DNA of 64,000 bases from Solanum dulcamara (taxonomy: Eukaryota; Streptophyta; Magnoliopsida; Solanales; Solanaceae), in the NCBI RefSeq assembly GCF_947179165.1, contig NC_077240.1:43227501-43291500 (forward strand), read 5' to 3'. The notes below the pieces were generated by a model. The model was not told where the DNA came from. It did not search any database and worked only from the letters and a program-made list of their open reading frames with translations. Shown here one piece after another: positions 24,791 through 33,920 of the stretch (its first letter is position 1; each line of letters opens with the position of its first letter). The position numbers and the translations under genes were made by a program.

Positions 24791-24991
24791 TCATATGATA
24801 TCTAAGGTTTTATTTATAGGCTCTTTATCAATTTTTATTTCTTTTTTATTTAGTATTTCTTTCAAAGTTTGAATTTCTTTAAATATTAAATTTTCAAAGT
24901 AAATTATCATTCTCTGTATTTCATATAAATTTTGCTCTATCTTTAGGGGATCTTGTTCATTAAGTAATTTATAGTTGGTTTTATTTTTCAT
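24791..24991 (-). CDS. EPRV small ORF, coiled-coil-like, upstream of capsid
   Basis: 66 codons, Lys/Glu/Ile-rich with heptad-like spacing (FENLIFKEIQTLKEILNKK), ending just before the capsid start. Fragments of a further frame fill 25000-25250. I do not recognise the product. Position suggests a virion-associated or accessory small protein; this is inference. Confidence 0.4.
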   Translation of the reverse strand: MKNKTNYKLLNEQDPLKIEQNLYEIQRMIIYFENLIFKEIQTLKEILNKKEIKIDKEPINKTLDII

Positions 24992-25251
24992 TTTATCCTA
25001 TACTAGCTGGATGCTGTTTAAAATAATAACTTCTAAGTAATTTTATATTATTGTTTTCTAATAATATTTCCTCATTATTAGCAATTATTACTTCTTGTGT
25101 TTTCTTTATTTGTTCAATCTTTGTAGTGTCTAATTTTTCTAAATATCTTTGATAAGATTCTTTTTTTATCTTAGCTATTTTTAATTTTTTCTAAAAGGTC
25201 TAATATAAACGATAATCTAGTCTTAAGTCAGAAAAGAAAGGTAATCTTTTA

Positions 25252-25515
25252 TTATCCAAAGCTAGAGGGATGAGTATCAGTTTCACTTTTGATTCTTTGA
25301 ATATTATTAGTTAATCCTTTTATTATTATATCATAATCTGATAATATTTGTTCGGTTTTAGATATGACGGCTTTTTCCGTATTATCTTGTTTGAGTAACA
25401 CTAACAATTTTTTACATTTCTCTCTGCCTACTTGGCTATCATGTAGATGTTTTTTTAATTTCCATAGAAAATTATTATCTATTTTTATTTCAGCAAAAGA
25501 AGGATGTCTTTTCAT
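25252..25515 (-). CDS. EPRV small ORF 2 (87 codons)
   Basis: Open minus-strand frame whose ATG (25515) overlaps the stop of the preceding small ORF as ATGA, an arrangement used for coupled re-initiation or shunting in plant pararetroviruses. Charged, helical-looking sequence (QVGREKCKKLLVLLKQ). No family recognised. The lack of stops in an otherwise decayed virus may be chance, since it is short. Confidence 0.5.
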   Translation of the reverse strand: MKRHPSFAEIKIDNNFLWKLKKHLHDSQVGREKCKKLLVLLKQDNTEKAVISKTEQILSDYDIIIKGLTNNIQRIKSETDTHPSSFG

Positions 25516-25658
25516 TCTATATCCTTAATGTTTTCATCGCATCTTAATGCTTCAGTTATTTTATCAAATATATCTTCACTACTTTCTTGTCTAATCTTGA
25601 TATCTAAAGTTGAAATATTTTGTGTAATATTGACTTCTACGTTTTTAACAGTTATCAT
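25512..25658 (-). CDS. EPRV small ORF 1 (starts at primer-binding site)
   Basis: ATG at 25656-25658 directly follows the tRNA-Met primer site on the minus strand; the frame reads MITVKNVEVNITQNIS and ends at 25512, overlapping the next ATG. The same frame is open upstream to 25817, but the ATG next to the primer site is the natural first codon of a pararetroviral genome map. Product not recognised. Confidence 0.5.
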   Translation of the reverse strand: MITVKNVEVNITQNISTLDIKIRQESSEDIFDKITEALRCDENIKDIE

Positions 25659-25671
25659 GGCTTTGATACCA
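25659..25671 (-). other. EPRV primer-binding site (tRNA-Met type)
   Basis: Minus strand reads TGGTATCAAAGCC, one mismatch from the TGGTATCAGAGCC expected opposite initiator tRNA-Met. By convention this marks base 1 of a caulimovirid genome. Confidence 0.75.
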
Positions 25672-26160
25672 ACTAGGTGAGGGGGTCCAGAAAATCGCTG
25701 GTTCGATAAATCTATAATCTGCGTGGGTATATTTTTAGATCTAATAACATAATCATCTTGTTTAACAAGTAAAATTAATCCTCCTAAGGGAGAATATGTT
25801 ATGTCTAAAGTAAACATATTAAATGAAATATAGTAAATTTTCTGAGCAGCATAATATTATAATAGTTTAATTTCATAATTAAATAAAAAGTTAAGGTTCC
25901 AACACGATTTCATACCTATCCCGATTTGATCATAATTACTTCGGGTATCCATCAAGACTTTTACCGGACATTGCAGTCCCAATCTGTTTTCATGTAACTT
26001 TCCTGACGTTCCTTCAGAATAACACAGCACAACCTAGATTCGTTTTCTACTTCTAGGTGTAAGGATAGTATGAAAGGGGAGTACTTTCTTTTTATAAAAG
26101 CAAAGAAATTATAAAGGAATAATATTGATACTCAAGAAATATACTCATAAACTTAGTTTT
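25672..26160 (-). promoter_or_regulatory. EPRV large intergenic region with TATA box
   Basis: Non-coding minus-strand stretch between RNase H remnants (upstream) and the primer site. CTTTTATAAAAAG at 26088-26100 is a good TATA candidate for the pregenomic RNA promoter, about 430 bp before the primer site. This spacing leaves room for a leader. Small ORF 1's frame is also open across 25660-25817. Confidence 0.5.
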
Positions 26161-26960
26161 TTATTCATATCTTAAAGAGTTTTTACAAGGGTAGAAGGAT
26201 TGTTTTTCGATCAAGTTCCGATGCTCCCCTTTGTATATGTATCCATATATGTCAACTAGACTATGATATCTAGTTTGTGTATCTGAAAATGTTCCAGAAC
26301 AATATCTACATAGACTTTCTCCTATCTTATTTTTATTAAGATCATAGTCTATCTTTTTTAATATTCCGCACCAGCACTGTTCCGAAGCATCTATTTTTAA
26401 AATTAAGTCATCGCTATCTTTTGGTAATTGTTATTTTGGTAAATTTTTACAAATAGATTTAATATCTTTTACTTTTTTTATCAAGACTTCATTAAATTCA
26501 AAGCTCTTATTCTTTTTTAATAATTCCTGAAATGGTTTTCTTAATTCAGCCAAATTCTGAATATAATCTGAAACATAATTAAGAATTCCTAAAAAACTTT
26601 GTACTTATTTTTTATCGACTAATTTATCTGGGAAAAAAGATATTTTTTCAACTAATTTTATACCGTTTCCATCAATTATCATTCCTAAAAATTCTATCTC
26701 ATTTTTAATAGACTTGCTTTCTTTTTAGAAAGTGTTAATTCATTTTCTAAGCATAAGTTAGTAAATTTATTTAGGTGTATCAGGTTCTTCAAGGCTATCA
26801 GAGAAAACTAAAATATTATAAATGTAGACAAATATATAGTCATAATCTTTAAAAATATTATCCATTTTTCTTTGAAATATCTGTGGTGCATTTTTTAATC
26901 CAAATGGAATGACTAACCATTCATACTGTCTTTGAGGGTAAAAAATGCAGTATATTGAAT
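26161..26960 (-). pseudogene. EPRV RT/RNase H fragment, second copy
   Basis: Head-to-tail copy of the viral RT end. The segment 26520-26960 matches window positions 1-450 closely in the same orientation. The YIDD site near 26815-26835 reads YIYN. Downstream (26220-26420) an RNase H start is visible (DASEQCWCGIL, then YCSGTFSDTQTRYHS), but the domain breaks off into the intergenic region, so the RNase H C-terminal half and any following ORF are deleted here. Right boundary is the microsatellite. Confidence 0.75.
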
Positions 26961-26981
26961 ACTATCTTTATTCATTCTTCT

Positions 26982-26997
26982 CATTATTAGTATTATC

Positions 26998-27029
<32 letters not shown>

Positions 27030-27129
27030 CATTATTATTATTATCATTATCATCATCATTATTATTATCAATATCATTATCATCATTATTATTATTATCA
27101 TCATCATTATCATTATCATTATCATTATC

Positions 27130-27214
<85 letters not shown>
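26982..27214. repeat. ATT/ATC microsatellite 1
   Basis: About 233 bp of interspersed ATT and ATC triplets, becoming pure ATT at the right end. EPRV sequence touches both sides. Open frames through it (poly-Ser/Leu, Asn/Asp, Ile/Met) are artefacts of the repeat. Confidence 0.97.
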
Positions 27215-27215
<1 letters not shown>

Positions 27216-27290
27216 ATTCTTGGATATATATTGAACTTAATCTTTTCATATTGTAGATTTCCTTGTAAGATTCTATATTCATATCAAAAT
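27215..27290 (-). pseudogene. EPRV movement protein sliver
   Basis: Matches the minus-strand movement protein near 2235-2300, starting exactly at the microsatellite edge. Confidence 0.65.
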
Positions 27291-27515
27291 GATAAGTCAA
27301 TATAGTATATATATTTCTATAGGAATAACATATAAAGATTATAAAAAAAAATTATAAAGCAGAATATTTTGTTGCCTATATAGAAAACGAATCGGAAAAA
27401 TGTTGTTGTAGACCATAAATATTTTCAAAGAATATCATCAAGATTTACCCATTATCAGAGGAAGAGATATATCAAATAATATTATAACAATGTCTAGAGG
27501 CATTGCTCAACCGAT
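27289..27515 (+). pseudogene. EPRV canonical retropepsin fragment, inverted
   Basis: Plus-strand copy of the 1452-1240 region (SQYSIYI, then EYFVAYIENESEKCCC), with a stop after CCCRP and an 8-base A-run that shifts frame. Opposite in orientation to the main EPRV block and joined to a movement-protein piece that should lie upstream of it, so it is a rearrangement. Confidence 0.7.
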
Positions 27516-27827
27516 TTTTCATACCATCTTTTGGATAGAGATTTTGATAAAACTCTAAGCTTAATACAAGATTTTAAAAGAAAAGAATTCTTTTATAAAA
27601 ATAATAGACCATATTTGATAACTTATGTTATTTCATATGCAATTTCAAATACTCATCATTCATATTTCTTTACTATAACAGATACAATCGATTATCCCTA
27701 TTTATTTAAAGAAGTCAGTCAAATACAAATGCCTAGCATAGCCAAGATACAAAAAATAGAAGATACACCATTAGACTTAGATTTACAACCTAAACCCTTG
27801 TATAATCAACAAGATTCAACATCTTAA
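27516..27827 (+). pseudogene. EPRV movement protein C-terminal fragment, inverted
   Basis: 98 open codons closely matching the minus-strand 1948-2229 region (DRDFDKTLSLIQDFKRK). It retains CAACAA where the other copy has CAATAA, showing how that copy's stop arose. No N-terminal core with the conserved Asp is present. Confidence 0.75.
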
Positions 27828-27834
27828 TCGTTCT

Positions 27835-28167
27835 TCAATAGAACCAATCGAGATTCCTTTTTAAAGGCTTTTGAGGCCTAAAGGATAGTTTTTCATACTT
27901 ATCATCTTGTATCGTGGTAGTAATAGTTGAAGTATTATCAGATTTCTTTATCTTGATCAGGCTATTGATCATATTGTAATTATCGCTATATTGCCCAACT
28001 TTTGATGTTATCTTAGCACATATGCTGATTAATTTGTCAGCAATCATTGACTCACAATCAAAATTGGCAGTTTCGATAATATCTGAGACTGAAGTTTGAA
28101 TATCATCAAAGCATTTATTAATATCTTTCAGATGTATTGTCATCTGTTGCTTAATTTCGTTGTCCAT
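27835..28167 (-). CDS. EPRV ORF after RNase H (110 codons, function unassigned)
   Basis: Open minus-strand frame whose ATG overlaps the end of the RNase H reading frame (…FLTRNG). It is helical and polar (MTIHLKDINKCFDDIQTS) with a basic C-terminus. Position after pol is where caulimovirids encode the translation transactivator (TAV), but I see no TAV motif, so the role is unknown. The truncated right end joins inverted fragments. Confidence 0.45.
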   Translation of the reverse strand: MDNEIKQQMTIHLKDINKCFDDIQTSVSDIIETANFDCESMIADKLISICAKITSKVGQYSDNYNMINSLIKIKKSDNTSTITTTIQDDKYEKLSFRPQKPLKRNLDWFY

Positions 28168-28345
28168 TTCTTGTGAGAAAATCTACTGCAATATTCTTAT
28201 TAGATCAAATAATTTCAATATCAAAAAGAATATTCAGATAACAATATTTGTCATCTAATAAATCTTTTATATTCTGATTTTGAGGGAAGATTATTATGAA
28301 TAAAAGCTTTCACCTGTGTATTATCGGTTCTGAGGGTAAATCGTT
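28168..28345 (-). pseudogene. EPRV RNase H C-terminal fragment
   Basis: Minus-strand pieces read RTDNTQVKAFIHNN and NIAVDFLTRNG, matching the last part of caulimovirid RNase H. Internal stops are present. This is the part missing from the copy at 26161-26500. Confidence 0.65.
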
Positions 28346-29125
28346 TTGATAGTAACAAAAATAATATAATTTTTGACAGCTTTTTACTACTGTTAGGCAG
28401 CAAAATATTCTCGCAACACCCCCCAAGCATAATCTTTTTTGAGCCTGAGGGCTTGACTTTAAAATATCTTTTTCAATCATAATATATTTTATTTGTAAAT
28501 ATCGAGCAGCTATTGGTGGAGTATTCCATGTAGGTGCTATCATAACTGAGGAGTGCATTTTTTCTCCTCCATAGGTCCTGAATCCTTTCTTCGAAAAGCT
28601 ATCTATTCCTTGTAGTATTATCCTTAGGCTTATGGCTCTTTGGTAGTGGATATCATTTTCAGTGAATTTATTAAATTCTTATGTAGTTTTATCATTTGAG
28701 TGATATACAAATCCATGGATTTTTCCAACTGTATTAAATGATAAGCCGGATATCTTTTTTCATTGAAATAATTTGGTCCTACAGAAAAGAATTTAAGAAC
28801 CAGTGTATCTTTGGGTGTGATCGTGGGATTGTTCAGCTAACAATCTCTAACACCAGCTTTAATCTAGCGAGGGAGTTTATCAATTTCAGTAAAATCAGGA
28901 GTAGTAAGATATATCGAATTAATTGCTCCAAAATCATACCAATATCGGATCTCCTGAGGAGATGAATCTTGTAGATAATTAATTCAAGGATAAATTCCTC
29001 CAAAATCAACATATCTTGTGGGAGTATTCTTGAGAGAAAATAAATCTCTCATTATCATTTCTTGACTTTCTACCTTAGGTTGTAGTAAGTTTAATCGTTA
29101 TTCAATAGAACCAATCGAGATATTT
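28346..29125 (-). pseudogene. EPRV-linked sequence, unassigned
   Basis: Minus-strand coding-like DNA in fragments: TPTRYVDFGGIYPW and YWYDFGAINSIYLTTPD near 28930-29050, KFFSVGPNYFNEKRYPAYH near 28750-28790, and APTWNTPPIAARYL near 28500-28545. It looks like a real protein with scattered stops, contiguous with RNase H remnants, and it shares a 20-bp end sequence near 29100-29120 with 27837-27858. It could be an extra viral domain or the N-terminal part of a further ORF. I cannot assign it. Confidence 0.4.
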
Positions 29126-29130
29126 TTTTT

Positions 29131-29223
29131 AATTATTATCATTATTATTATCAATATCATTATCATCATTATTATTATTATCATCATCATTATCATTATC
29201 ATTATCATTATCATTATCATTAA

Positions 29224-29258
<35 letters not shown>

Positions 29259-29266
29259 ATATTATT

Positions 29267-29301
<35 letters not shown>

Positions 29302-29354
29302 CATTATTATTATTATTATTATTATTATCATTATGATTATTATTATTATCATTA

Positions 29355-29385
<31 letters not shown>

Positions 29386-29412
29386 TGTTATTGTTATTAT
29401 GATGATGATGAT

Positions 29413-29447
<35 letters not shown>
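29131..29447. repeat. ATT/ATC microsatellite 2 with strand-switching end
   Basis: About 317 bp of ATT/ATC triplets. Near 29395-29447 the phase switches to GAT repeats followed by ATC repeats, a perfect inverted repeat. Same motif mix as microsatellite 1; together they flank the scrambled EPRV segment. Confidence 0.97.
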
Positions 29448-30134
29448 CACGAGCATACTATGCATATATGACTACTATGAGGTCAGATGTCAGTCAAGGA
29501 GGCTATTAGAGTTTTAGTTTTACGTGGTATCTCTATTACCCTTTTTGTCGCAGCTATTTATGATTTTATTTTCTGCCTTACATGCCAGTACATTTTCATT
29601 CGTACTGACGTCCCGTTCATTTGAGACGCTGCATTCGTGTTGCATGTTCATACAAAGGTTCTGATCGGCCTTTGCAATAGGAATGTCGTCCCAAGTGAGG
29701 ATTGATAAGCTCCACTCATTATGGAACTGTTGGTTGTCTATAGTTTTTGCACCCTTGAGACTTGTCTATAGTTGTTGGTATTGTTGGAGACTTGTCCCAA
29801 CCAATTGAATTGTAATATTTGTAGAGACTTGTGGACATATTATGTTGGGTCTTCTCAACTTCCATTTATAGCCTTATCGGCGTATTTGTGTATATGATTT
29901 CAGTTTTAGCCTTGTCATCTTTCTAGTTATTTATCCATTACGTTGACCTTGTCAGCCTTTTTATTATGTCATTCATATTATCGTGACCTCACCAGTCCAG
30001 TTATCTTGTTTCAGCGGTTAATTGTGATGGCCTTGTCGGACCTCATTGTTCTATTTTCATTATTGTTTAGGGGATAGCTCAATCGAATAAGGTACCAAGG
30101 GCCAGTTGCGTCTTCCTTTATTTGCGGCGTGACA
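29448..30134 (+). mobile_element. LTR 3'-end fragment (gypsy-like)
   Basis: No coding potential. Ends GGCGTGACA and holds several copies of a CCTTGTCAG/CCTTGTCGG word (29900-30040). This resembles the 3' part of solo LTR D. The left end is lost in the microsatellite and no primer site follows. Confidence 0.5.
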
Positions 30135-31698
30135 CCGAGGCTTTCAGGATGAGGTTGTGGCTTTAGGTGCTTTGTTTGTGAATTTTTTAATAAGTGTTGA
30201 CTTTAGTCAACATTTTGATGAGACGACGTCTGTTGGTTGTTTAGTCGATTTGCTGAGTTAGGAATGTCGTTTTGAAGTTGTTTGAACTTTTGGTTTGCGC
30301 CATTTTGACCTCGAGTGAGTTCCAAGTGTCTGTTTGAAGTTGGAGCTTTGTGCTCCAACTTTTTGTTGCAGTAGTCACTGGTGTCGTCACTTTTAGCAGC
30401 CCTTGATCGCTTTAGCAATGTTAGCATAAGCGGCCTAAATGTCGCGAAAGCGAGGAGAATCAGGGGAGGCAGGGGTCGCTTAAGCAATCGGCCAGCTGTT
30501 TTCACAGCAGGCACCCCTCCTAGGCAAGGGTCGCGTGTGTGACCCTTATCGGCTTTAGAGATGGCTGCTAAAGCTTCTATTTGGCCGCTTTTGCTGTTAT
30601 CGCAGGGGGATTAATCCCTTTTTCTTTCTCATTTCTTCAAGAACGAAGAACCTTTACGTTGAGCTCTGTTTGGGGTGATTTGTTCATTTTTTGTCCATTT
30701 TAAGTGATTCAAAAGCAAATCTTTCCCATTTTACTTTCTCTACATGATTCTAGCTTCAATTCCTTAATTCATTTTCGTTTTCGGCCTATAGTTCCTTGAT
30801 TTCTTTTCTAAAAAGTGTGGTGTTTTGGACCATTTGAGGTTCGAATTAAACTTTGTTTTTGCCTAACTTTTGGGCATGTGATCCTTACTTCAAGGAGAAC
30901 ATAATGACGGTTTTAGTTTTAAGATTCTATAATGTCGATTCGAGAGTCGATTTTAACCAAATTTCGGTTCAAATTTCATATTTGTAATATGGATATCGTT
31001 GGACCCATTTAGACTTTCTTGTTGTGTTCTTTATAGTGTGGCAGTATTCCGAGTTCTATAGAAGGTAAAAGTGCCCGAGTAAAGTTCGTGGGTAGTTTTT
31101 GGGTTGGTTATGGCTCCCTTTTCTTTAGACTTGGCTTAGTTAGATTAATTATATTTGAGTAGTATTGCATGATTAGGTTGGAACCTTAGGTTGTATTAGG
31201 CATTAATGATCTTTGGATAGTTATGGCCATAGATTGGATTGGTTAGCATAGTTTTAGTCGAATGGGCCTTAGTTTAGGTGATCCTTGTGTTGTGTTAGTA
31301 GAATCCTTAGATCTTGCTCTTAGGTGGTGTGATACTTAGGATATCATGTGCTTTATTGGTTGCTTGTGTGGTACTTTTGAGCTTTCAATGCTTTATTGAT
31401 ATTGAATTGTTGGGCTCGAGGCCGTGAGTTAGGACCGGTGGGAGTTCTAGGCTAGTTTGTCTACACTATGACGGGGGATTACCCGAATGTTTGTTTGGGT
31501 TATGTGAGTTTTTGCATATATGCTTGATAGTTGTGCTGGTTTCTGCATATTATTGTACATTTGGTTGAGACTTTTCTGATAAGGGCTTAAATTGTAATAA
31601 ATAGGAGTTTAATTAGAAGATTTGATAAGATTTGGGACTTATATGATTTAAAAACGGCACTACTAATAACTTGACGTATCATTCCGGGCGGCCTGTCA
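30135..31698 (+). mobile_element. LTR-like non-coding sequence interrupted by element C (left part)
   Basis: No gene seen. General layout and phrases (TTGGACC...GGTTCG, TATGG-x-TATCGTTGGA near 30990) resemble 5' portions of the gypsy LTRs in this window. It ends in a CATTCCGGGCGGCC unit at 31679-31697 that recurs to the right of element C. Confidence 0.45.
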
Positions 31699-31703
31699 AC
31701 TTA

Positions 31704-33920
31704 TGTCACGACCCGAATTCGAGTGTGATGGCACTCATCTCAATCTACCGAGATAAGTCAGCCTAATACCCAACGAAAAGTAGATACGGAAGAAAAAGAA
31801 ATAAATCCAAATTTAACTTAACCTAAAATAAGTAAAACAAACTCAAACTTCCCCCAAGATTGGTTGTCACGTGTACAAGCCACTAATTTATTATCGAAGT
31901 ACGAAAAGAAATACAGTCACAATGTCTTTGTCTCTAGAATAGGACTAAAACATAAGAAAAGAGTAAAAGGTGTTCGCTAGATGGATGTAACAGCTACCTC
32001 AACACTCGAAATTGATAACCTCGCCTGTAGTGTAAAACAGTATAAGATCAAGCAGGTCCGGGCTCACAACCTACACAAGTGTGGAAGCAAGGGGTGAGTA
32101 CCAAACAACACGGTACTCAGCAAGTGGATAACTAAAACTAAGCAAAGCTTAATAGATACAAGTACTCCTTTCCTTCCAACCGAACCTCCTTAACTACAAC
32201 CTGCATAAAATCAGCCCAACTCTACACTTGTACAATAATAACAGTAATACAGTCCACAAATACTCATTAATAGTCTCGTCAATGAATCATACCAAGTCGA
32301 GTTCAGCACACACAGAGCAATATGGGGATAAACATAAATTTACAAATATCAGAAAGGTGCAATGCAGTGCAATGAAATGATGCATGTTTGTCCTATCGGT
32401 ACACATCCGCTGAATCACAGTCCGGAACCCATGGGGGACATTTCTGTCCATGTAACCTGCCACGGAGCGTGTGGCCCGTCCCCTCAATATATATATCCTG
32501 CCACGGAGCGTGTGGTCCGACCCCTTTGTTTCATAATATCTGCCACGGAGCGTGTGGCCCGACTCCTTTATTTCATAATACCTGTCACGGAGCGTGTGGC
32601 CCGACCCTTTTTGTTTCATATCATTTTCAGTCTCAACACAATATGTCAGAACCAATGCAATCAATTCATGTTCATATAATTCACGATAATAACATGACAA
32701 CAACAATAATTTTTCCTATCTCACATCAACATAGTCATTTCACATGTCCAAAATCACAACATATCAGTTCCACCAATACATGTCATTAGATCACCATTTT
32801 ATACCCCTCATCTCCATTTTTAAGGTCAATCATACAGTCAATAACCCAGTCCAATTCTCATTACTCCCTAGTATATATGACACGGAAATACAAGTATCTA
32901 TAAGCTTAAACTGAGGTTTAGAAATTCGCTTGCCTTAATTAATCGAGCAATTACTCCGGTACTTGAGCCTTCCCTTTTCGTTGGGCCTCCAAATAAGTAT
33001 AATCTAATCAAATAATTAACCACAATAAGATTTCAAAACTAACAACACCCATGTCTAGCCTAGACCCCAAACTTACACAAGTCTATAATCAAGTTCCTAA
33101 ATCTTGATGCCAATTAATAAATCAAATATTATATTTTTTTTTAAAATTTCAAGCCTAGGGTTATGGCTTAATTCCTCCAATTAACAATTAATAATATTCG
33201 TATAATTTTTACTCCTAATTAGTCACTAATGTAGCCAAATATTTAGTCATCCAATAATTCCAAAGAATTACACCCATGTTGCAGCAGCAACCAAGAACCC
33301 CAAATATATATAAATATGTATATTTTTTTGTCTTTAGTTCTTTCCAATCCCAACCTGCCATACAAATTAACTAATCATTACCTCACATTTCTTTTTTTTT
33401 TAATACTTTAGTTAATTATGGAAAACAAAAAATGTTGTCCCCTCAAAACTTCAAACCATAGGAACGTGACAGCTTGCACCTCAATTTCAATATCCAATCA
33501 CATTAATATATCGTTGATTTGAGCATCTATCAAGTTTTAATGTATGCATGACAAATTTTGAATCAAGAAAAAGAGGTTCACTTACCAGAATGTTGTCTTT
33601 CGTTGCCGACGCCGCACGAAGTCACGTTCTAGGGCAAGTCTCTTCCCATTTCTTTTTTTTTCAAAAAAGATGATTATGAATTAATAGTCCTAAATTTCAC
33701 TACTCATTCTATTATATGGGCTAAGTGGTATAGAATTTTAATTAAATTAATCATTTAGCCCATCAATTAAATTAATTATTTAAAAACACCCCTCAATAAA
33801 TAACCGTAGTTATTGAATAGTCCAAATTTATAATTTATTATTATTTTTTATTTTTTTTGGAGAGAGTATTTTATGGAAGAGAAATGACTCATTCTCAAAA
33901 TGTTCAAATGGGTCATTACA
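31704..33920 (-). repeat. Element C 3' LTR (left in window)
   Basis: 2217 bp. Contains four units of about 41 bp with core CCACGGAGCGTGTGG (about 32459-32605); the partner LTR has three. Confidence 0.94.
32457..32620 (-). repeat. 41-bp tandem repeat x4 in element C LTR
   Basis: Cores at 32459, 32501, 32543 and 32584, each with near-palindromic CCACG...CGTGTGG. Only three at 39848-39950 in the other LTR, which accounts for the 41-bp length difference between LTRs. Confidence 0.9.

Noticed and set aside
26913..27300. Open frames on both strands encoding poly-Leu/Ser, poly-Ile/Met or poly-Asn/Asp
   Set aside because: They are translations of the ATT/ATC microsatellite, with no non-repeat coding sequence.
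29098..29448. 116-codon Ile/Met frame on the minus strand
   Set aside because: Pure microsatellite 2 translation.
32287..32789. Frames of 105-139 codons with repeated Cys/His or Gly/Arg motifs, repeated at 39675-40135
   Set aside because: Translations of the 41-bp LTR array of element C in several frames. The CHGACGP-like repeats are not a zinc-finger protein.
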